Shown here: positions 1 through 8,380 of the stretch, one piece after another | Layout of the letters: each line of letters opens with the position of its first letter | Position numbering within the stretch: the first letter of the stretch is position 1 | The notes under the pieces: model-generated | Seen by the model: the letters and a program-made list of their open reading frames with translations, nothing else | The model's database searches: none | Told to the model about the DNA's origin: nothing | Position numbers and translations under genes: made by a program | From: Rhodopseudomonas palustris | GTDB lineage: Bacteria > Pseudomonadota > Alphaproteobacteria > Rhizobiales > Xanthobacteraceae | Length of the DNA: 64,000 nt | Direction: 5' to 3' | NCBI RefSeq assembly: GCF_013415845.1 | Contig: NZ_CP058907.1 | Location: 1,054,001-1,118,000, forward strand

Positions 1-123
1 ATCGACGATGCGCTGGACGGCGTCGCCGCTGCGCTGGAGGGCAAGCCGTTCGAACATTTGTTCGCCGATCTGATTGATCGCGAGCCCGAGCTGCCCGAGC
101 ATCTGCGCCGCGACCCGCAGTAG
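1..123 (+). CDS. hupF: HupF-like hydrogenase maturation chaperone, C-terminal end (partial)
   Basis: Open from the window edge to a TAG at 121-123. The 40 visible residues end in an acidic, leucine-rich tail (LFADLIDREPELPEHLR). I recognise this as the C-terminus of HupF, the HypC-family chaperone that protects the hydrogenase large subunit during maturation at high oxygen. The next gene is hupG, which matches the hupF-hupG order of rhizobial hup operons. The catalytic N-terminal MC motif lies outside the window, so the call rests on the tail and on gene order. Confidence 0.6.
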   Translation: MDDALDGVAAALEGKPFEHLFADLIDREPELPEHLRRDPQ

Positions 124-216
124 TTGCGATCCGTTCGCGCATCAACGCACGTCATCTACAAGTCTACTTCCCACCTGCCGGCTACTATGTTTCCATAGGC
201 CCGCCTTGGCAGCGGG

Positions 217-236
217 CGATTGGTCACAACCGATCG
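217..236. promoter_or_regulatory. Inverted repeat upstream of the sigma-54 promoter, possible activator site
   Basis: CGATTGGT-CACA-ACCGATCG is an 8-bp inverted repeat with one mismatch and a 4-nt spacer. Its centre lies about 52 bp upstream of the -24 element at 278. Sigma-54 activators of the NtrC class bind dyads upstream of the promoter, and the NtrC-type activator HoxA is encoded at the far end of this cluster. That HoxA binds here is inference. Confidence 0.35.
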
Positions 237-277
237 CAAAATGGTTAGTTTGCTGCCAATTCAGGGCAATCTCCGGC

Positions 278-293
278 TGGCACGTCGCTTGCT
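278..293 (+). promoter_or_regulatory. Sigma-54 (-24/-12) promoter upstream of hupG
   Basis: TGGCAC-GTCGC-TTGCT matches the sigma-54 consensus TGGCAC-N5-TTGCW at every position. The GC of the -12 element is at 291-292, predicting a start near 304 and a leader of about 40 nt before the hupG ATG at 344. It sits in the only real gap (about 220 bp) of an otherwise overlapping operon. Confidence 0.7.
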
Positions 294-343
294 CAATTAG
301 CGACGGCGAAAACAACAAGCGCCGGAACGGGAGTGGAGGAAAC

Positions 344-745
344 ATGAGCGGTTCGCTCGCGCGCGCGGCTGCGCGGCCAAATGCACCGACATTGGTGGAC
401 GAAGCCACCGTCGACGACTTCATCGCCCACTCCGGCAAGATCGTCGTGCTGTTCTTTCGCGGCGATGCGGTGCGCTTTCCGGAGGCGGCCGACCTCGCGG
501 TGGTGCTGCCCGAACTGATCAATGCGTTTCCGGGCCGGCTGGTCGCGGCCGAAGTCGCCGCCGAGGCCGAGCGCGACCTGATGGTGCGCTTCGGCGTCGC
601 GGTGTGTCCGAGCCTGGCGGTGGTGCAGCCGGAGCGCACGCTCGGCGTGATCGCCAAGATCCAGGATTGGTCCAGCTATCTGGCGCAGATCGGCGCGATG
701 CTGGCCGAGGTCGATCAGCGTGGCGATGCGGAGCTGCAGTCATGA
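344..745 (+). CDS. hupG: HupG/HyaE-family hydrogenase maturation protein
   Basis: A 133-residue protein of the HupG/HyaE family. This is a thioredoxin-fold group without the CxxC active site, thought to act as a chaperone for the Tat-exported [NiFe] hydrogenase small subunit. The VVLFFRGDA strand and the VCPSLAVVQP segment fit the thioredoxin-like core. The ATG at 344 is chosen because GGAGGA ends four bases before it; the open frame extends upstream, but only through non-coding-looking sequence. The stop overlaps the hupH start (ATGA at 742), so translation is probably coupled. Confidence 0.8.
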   Translation: MSGSLARAAARPNAPTLVDEATVDDFIAHSGKIVVLFFRGDAVRFPEAADLAVVLPELINAFPGRLVAAEVAAEAERDLMVRFGVAVCPSLAVVQPERTLGVIAKIQDWSSYLAQIGAMLAEVDQRGDAELQS

Positions 746-1608
746 GAGTGGGCTACTGGACCAAGCCGGACAGTGACGACATCGAAATGACGCTGCTGCC
801 GATCGGCGCGGGCGATGCCGGGCGCTTCGGCGTCACCGGCGCCGGCGCGATCTCCGCATTGGCGACCCGCGGCGGCGAGGAATTGACGCGGCAATGCCCG
901 CTGCTCGCCGGCACCTTGACGCAGCTCGCCGAAGCGCTCGCCGCGCAGCGTGTCGACGCGCCGACCACGCTCTTGTCGATCGATCATCTGTCGGAGACCG
1001 AGCGCAGCCTGCTCGACGACATCCTCGGTGAAGGGGAAGTCTCCGGCATCGTCGCGCTGCCCGATCGCCGCGTCGCGCAGGTGCAGGAATCGGTGCTTGC
1101 CGGGCTGTGGCGGGTGCGGATCGAGGGCGACGCCGACGGACCGGCGCGCGATTATCTGGAAATTGGCTCGATTCCTGCGATCGTCAGCCGTGCCGCGCAG
1201 GATTTTCCCGCGCCCGACATCGAGATCACCGCGCCGCCCGCCGGCGCGATGAACGTGCAGCCGGTGCTGGCTGAAATCCGCGAGCGGATGGCGGCGCATC
1301 AGATCGGCCAGCCGTCGCACGTGATCAACTTCACGCTGCTGCCGATGAACGAAGCCGACATGGATCACCTCGCCGCGACGCTCGGCAATGGCGCGATCCA
1401 GCTGTGGTCGCGCGGCTATGGAAGCTGCCGCGTGCTGGCGACTGGCGCACGCTATGTCTGGTCGGTGCAGTTCCTCAACGCGATGGATGCGCCGATCCTC
1501 GATACCATCGAGATCGGCGACGTGCCGGCTGCCGTGCGTGCCGCCGATGAGGACTTTCAGGACTCAGCCGAACGGCTCGGCGAAATCATCGAGGCGTACT
1601 TCCGATGA
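742..1608 (+). CDS. hupH: Hydrogenase expression/formation protein HupH
   Basis: A 288-residue HupH (HyaF-like) protein needed for maturation of the uptake hydrogenase small subunit. Two related halves are visible. The second carries the typical INFTLLPMNEAD and LWSRGYGSCR segments, which define the HupH_C repeat. The start overlaps the hupG stop as ATGA, and the stop overlaps the hupI start the same way, so the gene lies within a translationally coupled string. No metal-binding motif is seen. Confidence 0.85.
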   Translation: MRVGYWTKPDSDDIEMTLLPIGAGDAGRFGVTGAGAISALATRGGEELTRQCPLLAGTLTQLAEALAAQRVDAPTTLLSIDHLSETERSLLDDILGEGEVSGIVALPDRRVAQVQESVLAGLWRVRIEGDADGPARDYLEIGSIPAIVSRAAQDFPAPDIEITAPPAGAMNVQPVLAEIRERMAAHQIGQPSHVINFTLLPMNEADMDHLAATLGNGAIQLWSRGYGSCRVLATGARYVWSVQFLNAMDAPILDTIEIGDVPAAVRAADEDFQDSAERLGEIIEAYFR

Positions 1609-1817
1609 CCGAGTTCGCCACGTCTCACGACAGCGAGACCGATCCACGTACCCGGATGGAATGCGGCGTGTGCTGGACCGTGTATGACCCGGCCGAAGGC
1701 GATCCGCTCGGCCGTGCCGCGCCGGGGACGCCGTTCGCGGCCCTGCCGGAGGATTGGTGCTGCCCGACCTGCGATGCTCCGCCGGTCAAATTCCTGAGGC
1801 TGGACGATGACCGCTGA
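1605..1817 (+). CDS. hupI: Rubredoxin-type protein HupI
   Basis: A 70-residue rubredoxin with two knuckles, MECGVC and WCCPTC, giving the four cysteines (CxxC...CxxC) that bind one iron. HupI rubredoxins are required for uptake hydrogenase maturation, probably by electron transfer or oxygen protection of the small subunit. There is an N-terminal extension of about 17 residues before the first knuckle. The start overlaps hupH by 4 bp, and the 3' end overlaps hupJ by 11 bp. Confidence 0.9.
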   Translation: MTEFATSHDSETDPRTRMECGVCWTVYDPAEGDPLGRAAPGTPFAALPEDWCCPTCDAPPVKFLRLDDDR

Positions 1818-2334
1818 GGTCGCAGCGCACCGCGATGTCGAAGCGCTCGCCGCGGGCGAGGCGGTGGCGGCGATCTACCGCGCGGCGGTGCCGGCGATGC
1901 GCGATCTGCCGGTGTTCAATCCCGCGCTCGATGTCGCTGCGGTCGGCTTCCGCGCGTTGGACGACCATGCGTTCGGGGTGATCGTCACGCCGTGGTTCAT
2001 GAATCTGGTCCGGCTGCCGCTCGATTCTGCCACTGCCGCCGGACGCAGCCAGGGCGAGGTAGTGACGCGCGTGCTGCCGGTCGGCGCGCTGGAGTTCACC
2101 GTCGGTCAGCTCGACGGCATCGGCGGAATCGAAAGCTGCTCGCTGTTCTCGCCGATGTTCGACTTCGCCGATCAGTCGGCGGTGGAAGCGGCTGCCGAGG
2201 CGGCGCTCGCCGCGGTGCTCGAAGCCGAGCAGGTTGCAGACGAGACGTCGCCGTCTCAGGCTCCGAGCAAGATAACGACTACGCTTGATCGCCGCGGCCT
2301 GCTGCGCGGCGCCTGGATGGAGCGGCAGCCATGA
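1807..2334 (+). CDS. hupJ: Hydrogenase expression/formation protein HupJ
   Basis: A 175-residue protein of the HupJ ([NiFe] hydrogenase assembly chaperone, HybE) family. It contains GVIVTPWFMNLVRLP, typical of HybE/HupJ proteins that bind the hydrogenase before Tat export. LFSPMFDF in the middle and an arginine-rich end (RRGLLRG) also fit; many family members carry a truncated hydrogenase-like tail there. It starts inside hupI and its TGA overlaps the hupK ATG. Confidence 0.8.
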   Translation: MTAEVAAHRDVEALAAGEAVAAIYRAAVPAMRDLPVFNPALDVAAVGFRALDDHAFGVIVTPWFMNLVRLPLDSATAAGRSQGEVVTRVLPVGALEFTVGQLDGIGGIESCSLFSPMFDFADQSAVEAAAEAALAAVLEAEQVADETSPSQAPSKITTTLDRRGLLRGAWMERQP

Positions 2335-3440
2335 CCGCGGCGCCGGGCGAGGATCGCATCGAGGTCGGAATCGTCCGCCGCGGCGATCGCGTCATTCGGC
2401 TCGACATCACGGCGCGCCGACCGATCGGCATCCGCCGGCTGGCGCAAGGCAAGTCCGGCGAGATGATCGTCGCGCTGGTGCCGCGGCTGTTCGCGCTGTG
2501 CGCATCGGCGCAGGGCGTTGCGGCGGCTCAAGCGCTGGCGGCGGCACGCGGCACCTCGCTATCGCCAGCGGTCGTCGCGGCACAGGCCAGCGCGGTACTG
2601 GCGGAGCGCATGATCGAGCTATTGCGCGGCACCATGCTGTTGCTCGGCGGCGGTGGATCTCCCGCCCTCACTCATCAGCTGCGCGATCTGATGATTGCCG
2701 CGCGGCCGAGCAATCCGGCGGCTCCGCTCGACGACGAAGCGATCAGCCACATCGCGCAGGGGCTCGAAGCACTCGGTCTGGCGCCGGGCTCGTTTGCGGA
2801 TGCCGCCGCCTGCCGGCGCTGGCTCGGCTCGGATACGCTAATGGCCGAGCTTCACCGCCAGCTCGTGGCTGAGGCCGAATTCGGTGCAGCTTCGGTCGAT
2901 CCGCTCACCGCGGCGGATGATTTCGTGATCGGCGAGCGACTAACTGGGCTGGGGCCGTCCTTCGCGGTGCGTCCCGATCTGGCAGGCCGCGTGCCGGAGA
3001 CGGGTGCCCTCGCACGCAATGCGCATCACCCGGTTGTCGCCGCGTTCGGATCAGGCCTCTTCGGCCGGTTGCTGGCGCGGCTGATCGAGATCGCCGCGAC
3101 GCCTGAGCTACTACGCGCGGTGCGGCGCGGGAACGTGGACACCGCTGCAGTCGTGCAGAGCGCACCACTTGGCGATGGCATCGGCCTCGCCGCCGTCGAA
3201 TGTGCCCGCGGCCGGCTGTATCACCTGATCGCGCTCGATGCTGAGGGAGCGATCCGGCAGTTCGAGATCCTGGCTCCAACCGAGTGGAACTTTCATCCCG
3301 AAGGTCCGCTCGCCCGCGCGCTGGTCGGGACGAATCTGCAGGCCAGCGAAGCCGATCGCCGCCTGGTCGAGCGGCTGGTCGCGGCGTTCGATCCCTGCGT
3401 CGGCTTCGACGTTCGTTTTCGCGAGGCTGCCGATGCATGA
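2331..3440 (+). CDS. hupK: Hydrogenase expression/formation protein HupK
   Basis: A 369-residue HupK protein. HupK is a degenerate paralogue of the hydrogenase large subunit, proposed to act as a scaffold for cofactor assembly. The C-terminus shows EWNFHPEGPLARAL followed by FDPCVGFDVRF. This resembles the last motif of the large subunit (DPCxxC) but keeps only the first cysteine, so it cannot bind nickel in the normal way. It overlaps hupJ by 4 bp and hypA by 8 bp. Confidence 0.85.
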   Translation: MTAAPGEDRIEVGIVRRGDRVIRLDITARRPIGIRRLAQGKSGEMIVALVPRLFALCASAQGVAAAQALAAARGTSLSPAVVAAQASAVLAERMIELLRGTMLLLGGGGSPALTHQLRDLMIAARPSNPAAPLDDEAISHIAQGLEALGLAPGSFADAAACRRWLGSDTLMAELHRQLVAEAEFGAASVDPLTAADDFVIGERLTGLGPSFAVRPDLAGRVPETGALARNAHHPVVAAFGSGLFGRLLARLIEIAATPELLRAVRRGNVDTAAVVQSAPLGDGIGLAAVECARGRLYHLIALDAEGAIRQFEILAPTEWNFHPEGPLARALVGTNLQASEADRRLVERLVAAFDPCVGFDVRFREAADA

Positions 3441-3774
3441 GATGGCGCTGTGTGAGAGCATGATCGAAATCATCGAGCGCGAGGCGCGCGAGCAGCAGTT
3501 TTCGCGGGTTCGCGCGGTGTGGTTGGAGATCGGCGCGCTGGGCCATGTCGACCCGGAGGCGATGCGGTTCTGTTTCTCGGCGGTCGCGCATGGCGGCATC
3601 GCGGCCGATGCGCGGCTCGAAATCCTCGAAATGCCCGGCGCCGCCTGGTGCATGGACTGCGCCAAGACGGTGACGATCGCGCAGCGCGATGCGCCGTGCC
3701 CGGATTGCGGCGGCCATCACTTGCAGATCACCGCCGGCGAAGAATTGCGGATCAGGGAATTGGAGGTCGATTGA
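3433..3774 (+). CDS. hypA: Hydrogenase nickel incorporation protein HypA
   Basis: A 113-residue HypA, the usual length. It begins MHEMAL; the His2/Glu pair of the N-terminus is the family's nickel site. Two zinc knuckles are seen, CMDC and CPDC, about 13 residues apart. HypA works with HypB to deliver nickel to the hydrogenase large subunit. The start lies inside the end of hupK, and its stop overlaps the hypB ATG by one base (TGATG). Confidence 0.93.
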   Translation: MHEMALCESMIEIIEREAREQQFSRVRAVWLEIGALGHVDPEAMRFCFSAVAHGGIAADARLEILEMPGAAWCMDCAKTVTIAQRDAPCPDCGGHHLQITAGEELRIRELEVD

Positions 3775-4730
3775 TGTGTACGGTTTGCGGATGCGGCGAT
3801 GCCAGTGCGGATCCGGGTCATGGTCACGACCATCCGCACAGCCATGGCCACTCTCACGGCGACGGTCACGCTCATCATCACCACCATCACCACGATCATG
3901 ATCACGCGCATCCGCACACGCATGATCACGACCACGGCCATGATCATCACCACGATCACGGGCACGACCATGGCCATGTGCATGCGCCGGCGGGCGGCAG
4001 CATCGATTTTGGTGCCGGCCTTGCCGGCGTGCACATCCCCGGCCTGTCGCAGCCGCGGATCGTGCAGATCGAGCGCGATATCCTGTCCAAGAACGACGCT
4101 TACGCGGCGGAAAACCGCGCACGGCTGGCGGCGAGCGGCACCTTCGCGCTCAACTTCGTCTCCAGTCCGGGTTCGGGCAAGACGTCGTTATTGGTGAAGA
4201 CGATCTCCGACCTGAAGGATCAGTATCCGATCGCGGTGGTCGAAGGCGATCAGCAGACCGCCAACGATGCCGAGCGAATCCGCGCCACCGGCGCGCCGGC
4301 GATCCAGATCAACACCGGCAAGGGCTGCCATCTCGACGCCCACATGGTCGGCCACGCGCTCGATCAGTTGCCGCGCCAGGAGGGCGGACTGCTGTTCATC
4401 GAGAACGTCGGCAACCTGGTCTGTCCCGCCGGTTTCGATCTCGGTGAGGCGCACAAGGTGGTGGTGCTGTCGATTACCGAAGGCGAAGACAAGCCGCTGA
4501 AATATCCGCACATGTTCGCGGCCGCGAAGCTGCTGCTGCTGAACAAGATCGACCTGCTGCCGCATCTTGATTTCGATCTTGCCGCGACGATCGAATATGC
4601 GCGGCGCGTCAACCCGACCATCGAAGTGCTGACGGTGTCGGCCAAGACCGGCGAAGGCTTGGCGGCGTTCTACGCCTGGATCGGCAAGCGTGCGGCCGCG
4701 GTGCGGGCCGCCGCCAACGCTGCCGAGTAG
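3774..4730 (+). CDS. hypB: Nickel-binding GTPase HypB
   Basis: A 318-residue HypB. The N-terminus MCTVCGC carries the high-affinity CxxCxC nickel site. It is followed by a histidine-rich tract of roughly 60 residues with about 30 histidines, the nickel-storage region seen in rhizobial HypB. The GTPase domain follows: P-loop SSPGSGKTS near residue 128, ENVGNLVCP (metal-site cysteine) and NKIDLLP for guanine recognition. It acts in GTP-dependent nickel insertion together with HypA. Confidence 0.95.
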   Translation: MCTVCGCGDASADPGHGHDHPHSHGHSHGDGHAHHHHHHHDHDHAHPHTHDHDHGHDHHHDHGHDHGHVHAPAGGSIDFGAGLAGVHIPGLSQPRIVQIERDILSKNDAYAAENRARLAASGTFALNFVSSPGSGKTSLLVKTISDLKDQYPIAVVEGDQQTANDAERIRATGAPAIQINTGKGCHLDAHMVGHALDQLPRQEGGLLFIENVGNLVCPAGFDLGEAHKVVVLSITEGEDKPLKYPHMFAAAKLLLLNKIDLLPHLDFDLAATIEYARRVNPTIEVLTVSAKTGEGLAAFYAWIGKRAAAVRAAANAAE

Positions 4731-4734
4731 CGCG

Positions 4735-7008
4735 ATGCAGCCGGCCGCGCCGCTCACCGCCGCCGCCGAACGCGCCCGGGTGCGCGTCCGCGGCGCGGTG
4801 CAGGGCGTCGGCTTCCGGCCGTTCGTGTACCATCTGGCGCATCGCTACCAGCTCGGCGGCTTCGTCGCCAACGATGCTGACGGCGTCCTGATCGAAGTCG
4901 AAGGGGCGGCGCTGCCGGAGTTCCTGGTCGCGCTCCGCCGCGAGGCGCCGCCACTGGCGCGGGTCGACACCATCGAGACCGAAACGGTTCGGGCGCGCGG
5001 CGACCGGGACTTCGGCATCGCCGAAAGCCGCGGCGGGGCGGTGACCACGCGAATTGGGGCGGATGCGGCGACCTGCGAGGCCTGCCTCGACGATCTGTTC
5101 GATCCGGCGAGCCGATTTCATCTCTATCCGTTCGTCAACTGCACCCATTGCGGCCCGCGCTACACGCTGACGCGCGCCTTGCCGTACGACCGCGCCAACA
5201 CCTCGATGGCCGGCTTTACGATGTGCGAGGATTGTCGTCGCGACTATCTGGATCCGCACAACCGCCGCTTTCACGCCGAGCCGATCGCCTGCCCGCGCTG
5301 CGGCCCGCAGCTCAGCCATCCGATCGAGGAGATCGTCGCTTGCTTGCGCGACGGTGGGATTGTCGCGCTGAAGAGTCTCGGCGGCTATCATCTGCTGTGT
5401 GACGCAACCAGCGAAGCCGCCGTCGTCGAGCTGCGCCGGCGCAAAGGCCGCGACGCCAAGCCGTTCGCCGTGATGGTTGCGTCCGAAGCTTCGCTGGATC
5501 GCATCGTCATCGCGACCGAGGCCGAGCGCGCGTTGGTGTCGTCGGTCGAGCGGCCGATCGTGCTGATGCGCGATCGCGGTGCGCTGGCGCCGTCGGTTGC
5601 GCCCGCGCTCGATGCGGTCGGCGTGATGCTGCCCTATACGCCGCTGCATCATCTGATCTTCCATGCCGCCATGGGCGCGCCCGCGGGACGCGAGTGGCAG
5701 CGCGCGCCGGTTGATCTGGCACTGGTCGCCACCAGCGCCAATCTCGGCGGCGATCCGATCGTGACCGAGGATGCGCAGCGGCGGCTGGCATCTGTCGCTG
5801 ATCTGATCGTCAGCCATGATCGAGACATCGTGGTGCGCGCCGACGACAGCGTCGCGCGGGTGATCGACGGTGCACCGTCATTCATCCGCCGCGCACGCGG
5901 CTTCACGCCGCGGCCGATCACATTGCCGGGCGAGACGCCGCCGGTGCTGGCGGTCGGCGCCTACTTGAAAAACACCATCACGCTGACCCGCGGCGGCGAG
6001 GCGTTCGTGTCGCAGCATGTCGGCGATCTCGCCACTGCCGAAACCGTGCGATTCTTTGAAGAGACGGTGGACCACCTGACGCGTCTCGTCGGCGTGAAGC
6101 CGGCCGCAATCGCGCACGATCTGCACGCCGACTTCGCCTCGACCCGTTTTGCCGAGAGCCTCGCCGCCGAGCATCTGGGCCTGCCGCTGATCGCCGTGCA
6201 GCATCATCATGCCCATGTCGCCTCGATCGCGGCCGAGCACGGCATCGACACGCCGCTGCTCGGCCTCGTACTCGACGGTCACGGCCTCGGTAGCGACGGC
6301 GGCAATTGGGGCGGCGAACTGCTGCGCGTCGATGGCATGCGGTTCAGCCGGCTGGGCCACCTGAAGCCATTGGCGCTACCCGGCGGCGATGCGGCGGCAC
6401 GCGAGCCGTGGCGAATGGCGGCGGCGGCGCTTCACGCGCTCGGGCGCGACGATGAGATCGCATCGCGCTTCGCCGATCAGCCCCGCGCGGCAGCGCTCGC
6501 CGCGATGCTCGCCAATCACGGCTGCGCCACCACCACCAGCGCCGGCCGGCTGTTCGATGCGGTCGCGGGCCTGCTCGGCGTTTGCGCCGTACAAAGCTAT
6601 GAAGGCCAGGCGGCCATGCAGCTCGAAGCGCTGGTGCAAATCCCGCGCGTGCTGGGCGGCGGCTGGGAGATCGGCGCCGGCACGCTCGATCTCTCGTCGC
6701 TGCTCGCCCATTTGGCGACGTCGCGGATCGATGCGCGAGACGGCGCCGAACTGTTCCATGGCACGCTCGCGGCCGCGCTGGCTGCGTGGGCCGTGCATGC
6801 CGCGGAGCAGAGCGGACTTACGACCATTGCACTCGGCGGTGGCTGTTTCCTCAACCGCGTACTGAGCGAAGATCTGGCGGCGCGACTGCGCGCGCGAGGG
6901 CTGACGCCGTTGCTGGCGCGGCAGGTGCCGCCGAACGATGGCGGCCTCAGCCTTGGTCAGGCCTGGATCGCCGGACAACATCTCACTGTCAGCAAGGAGC
7001 CGCACTGA
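4735..7008 (+). CDS. hypF: Carbamoyltransferase HypF
   Basis: A 757-residue HypF that makes the thiocarbamate from which the hydrogenase cyanide ligands derive. Domains in order: an acylphosphatase domain (GAVQGVGFRPFVY at about 20-32), two zinc fingers (CEAC/CTHC and CEDC/CPRC, residues about 110-190), a YrdC-like adenylation domain (VALKSLGGYHLLC) and a Kae1-like transferase domain with the VQHHHAH metal motif near 490 and LDGHGLGSDGG. The ATG at 4735 comes 4 bp after the hypB stop. Its TGA overlaps the hypC ATG. Confidence 0.95.
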   Translation: MQPAAPLTAAAERARVRVRGAVQGVGFRPFVYHLAHRYQLGGFVANDADGVLIEVEGAALPEFLVALRREAPPLARVDTIETETVRARGDRDFGIAESRGGAVTTRIGADAATCEACLDDLFDPASRFHLYPFVNCTHCGPRYTLTRALPYDRANTSMAGFTMCEDCRRDYLDPHNRRFHAEPIACPRCGPQLSHPIEEIVACLRDGGIVALKSLGGYHLLCDATSEAAVVELRRRKGRDAKPFAVMVASEASLDRIVIATEAERALVSSVERPIVLMRDRGALAPSVAPALDAVGVMLPYTPLHHLIFHAAMGAPAGREWQRAPVDLALVATSANLGGDPIVTEDAQRRLASVADLIVSHDRDIVVRADDSVARVIDGAPSFIRRARGFTPRPITLPGETPPVLAVGAYLKNTITLTRGGEAFVSQHVGDLATAETVRFFEETVDHLTRLVGVKPAAIAHDLHADFASTRFAESLAAEHLGLPLIAVQHHHAHVASIAAEHGIDTPLLGLVLDGHGLGSDGGNWGGELLRVDGMRFSRLGHLKPLALPGGDAAAREPWRMAAAALHALGRDDEIASRFADQPRAAALAAMLANHGCATTTSAGRLFDAVAGLLGVCAVQSYEGQAAMQLEALVQIPRVLGGGWEIGAGTLDLSSLLAHLATSRIDARDGAELFHGTLAAALAAWAVHAAEQSGLTTIALGGGCFLNRVLSEDLAARLRARGLTPLLARQVPPNDGGLSLGQAWIAGQHLTVSKEPH

Positions 7009-7241
7009 TGTGTCTCGCCATTCCGGCCGAAGTGGTCGAGCTGCTGCCCGAGCAGATGGCGCGGGTGTCGCTCGACGGCGTGAGCAAGGTGGTGTCGGTG
7101 GCGCTGGTCGAAGGCGTGGCGGTCGGGGACTACGTCGTGGTGCATGTCGGCTTCGCGCTGACCCGGATCGACCCGGACGAGGCCAAGCAGACACTGGCGC
7201 TGCTCGCGGAGATGAGCCAATCGGCCGAGGTCGCGCGATGA
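7008..7241 (+). CDS. hypC: Hydrogenase assembly chaperone HypC
   Basis: A 77-residue HypC. It begins MCLAIPA; Cys2 is the residue that holds the Fe(CN)2CO unit with HypD and contacts the large subunit. The GDYVVVHVGFAL segment and the helical end (DPDEAKQTLALL) are typical. It is coupled to hypF by TGATG and to hypD by a 4-bp overlap. Together with the upstream hupF-like gene, this locus carries two HypC-family chaperones. Confidence 0.95.
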   Translation: MCLAIPAEVVELLPEQMARVSLDGVSKVVSVALVEGVAVGDYVVVHVGFALTRIDPDEAKQTLALLAEMSQSAEVAR

Positions 7242-8380
7242 AATACGTGGACGAATATCGCGACGGCAACGTGGCGCGGCAGATCGCGGCGGCGATCGCA
7301 CAGGCGGCCGATCCATCGCGCAGCTATCACTTCATGGAGTTCTGCGGCGGCCACACCCACGCGATCTCGCGCTATGGCCTGGAAGATCTATTGCCGCCGA
7401 ACGTCAGGATGGTCCACGGCCCCGGCTGTCCGGTCTGCGTGCTGCCGGTCGGACGGATCGACATGGCGATCCAGCTCGCGCAGCGTCCGGAGGTGACGCT
7501 GTGCACCTATGGCGACCTGATGCGGGTGCCCGGTTCGCATGGCACCTCGCTGCTGCGCGCCAAGGCGGCCGGCGCCGACATCCGCATGGTGTATTCGACG
7601 CTGGATGCGATCGCGATCGCCGAGGCGGAGCCGAACCGTGAGGTGGTGTTCTTCGCCATCGGTTTCGAAACCACGACGCCGCCGACCGCATTGGCGATCA
7701 AGCTTGCGGCCGCCAAGCGGCTGACCAATTTCAGTGTGTTCTGCAACCACGTGCTGACGCCGCCGGCGATCCGCGGCATCCTCGAGCATCCCGATCTCGA
7801 TGGTCAGCCGGGGCCGCGCCTCGACGGCTTCATCGGTCCCGCGCATGTCAGCGCAGTGATCGGCGCCGATGCATTCGCCGAGTTCGCGCGCGATTTTGCC
7901 AAGCCGGTGGTGGTCGCCGGCTTCGAACCGCTCGATGTGATGCAGTCGATCCTGATGCTGGTGCAGCAGGTCAATGACGGCCGCCACGTCGTCGAGAACC
8001 AGTACATCCGCGCGGTGACGCCGGGGGGCAACCGCATCGCGCAGGCTGAAGTCGCGGCGATCTTCGAGCTGCGGGACAGTTTCGAATGGCGCGGCTTCGG
8101 CCGCGTGCCGGCGAGCGGCCTGCGGTTGCGCGAGGCTTATGCGGCCTTCGACGCCGAGCGCCGCTTCGCGATGGCGGAGATCTCCGCCGCCGACAATCCG
8201 GCGTGCGACTGCGGTGCGATCCTACGCGGCATCAAGCGTCCGACCGATTGCAAATTGTTCGGCACGCTATGCACGCCGGAGACCCCGATGGGATCGTGCA
8301 TGGTGTCTTCGGAAGGCGCCTGCGCGGCGCATTGGACCTACGGTCGCTTCCGCGACCACGCACGGAGGGCGGTGGCATGA
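7238..8380 (+). CDS. hypD: Fe-S protein HypD, hydrogenase cofactor assembly
   Basis: A 380-residue HypD. It is the scaffold on which iron receives its two cyanides and one CO. The family motifs are present: FCGGHTHAI (active cysteine near residue 36), GPGCPVCVLP, GFETTTPPTA, and C-terminal cysteines for the 4Fe-4S cluster (CDCGAILRG, CKLFGTLCTPETPMGSCMVS). The start overlaps hypC by 4 bp and the stop overlaps hypE by 4 bp. Confidence 0.95.
   Translation: MKYVDEYRDGNVARQIAAAIAQAADPSRSYHFMEFCGGHTHAISRYGLEDLLPPNVRMVHGPGCPVCVLPVGRIDMAIQLAQRPEVTLCTYGDLMRVPGSHGTSLLRAKAAGADIRMVYSTLDAIAIAEAEPNREVVFFAIGFETTTPPTALAIKLAAAKRLTNFSVFCNHVLTPPAIRGILEHPDLDGQPGPRLDGFIGPAHVSAVIGADAFAEFARDFAKPVVVAGFEPLDVMQSILMLVQQVNDGRHVVENQYIRAVTPGGNRIAQAEVAAIFELRDSFEWRGFGRVPASGLRLREAYAAFDAERRFAMAEISAADNPACDCGAILRGIKRPTDCKLFGTLCTPETPMGSCMVSSEGACAAHWTYGRFRDHARRAVA

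Noticed and set aside
2905..4122. Long open frame antisense to hupK, hypA and hypB
   Set aside because: Arginine- and histidine-rich translation without any family resemblance; high-GC genes give such antisense frames throughout this window, and the sense genes are certain.
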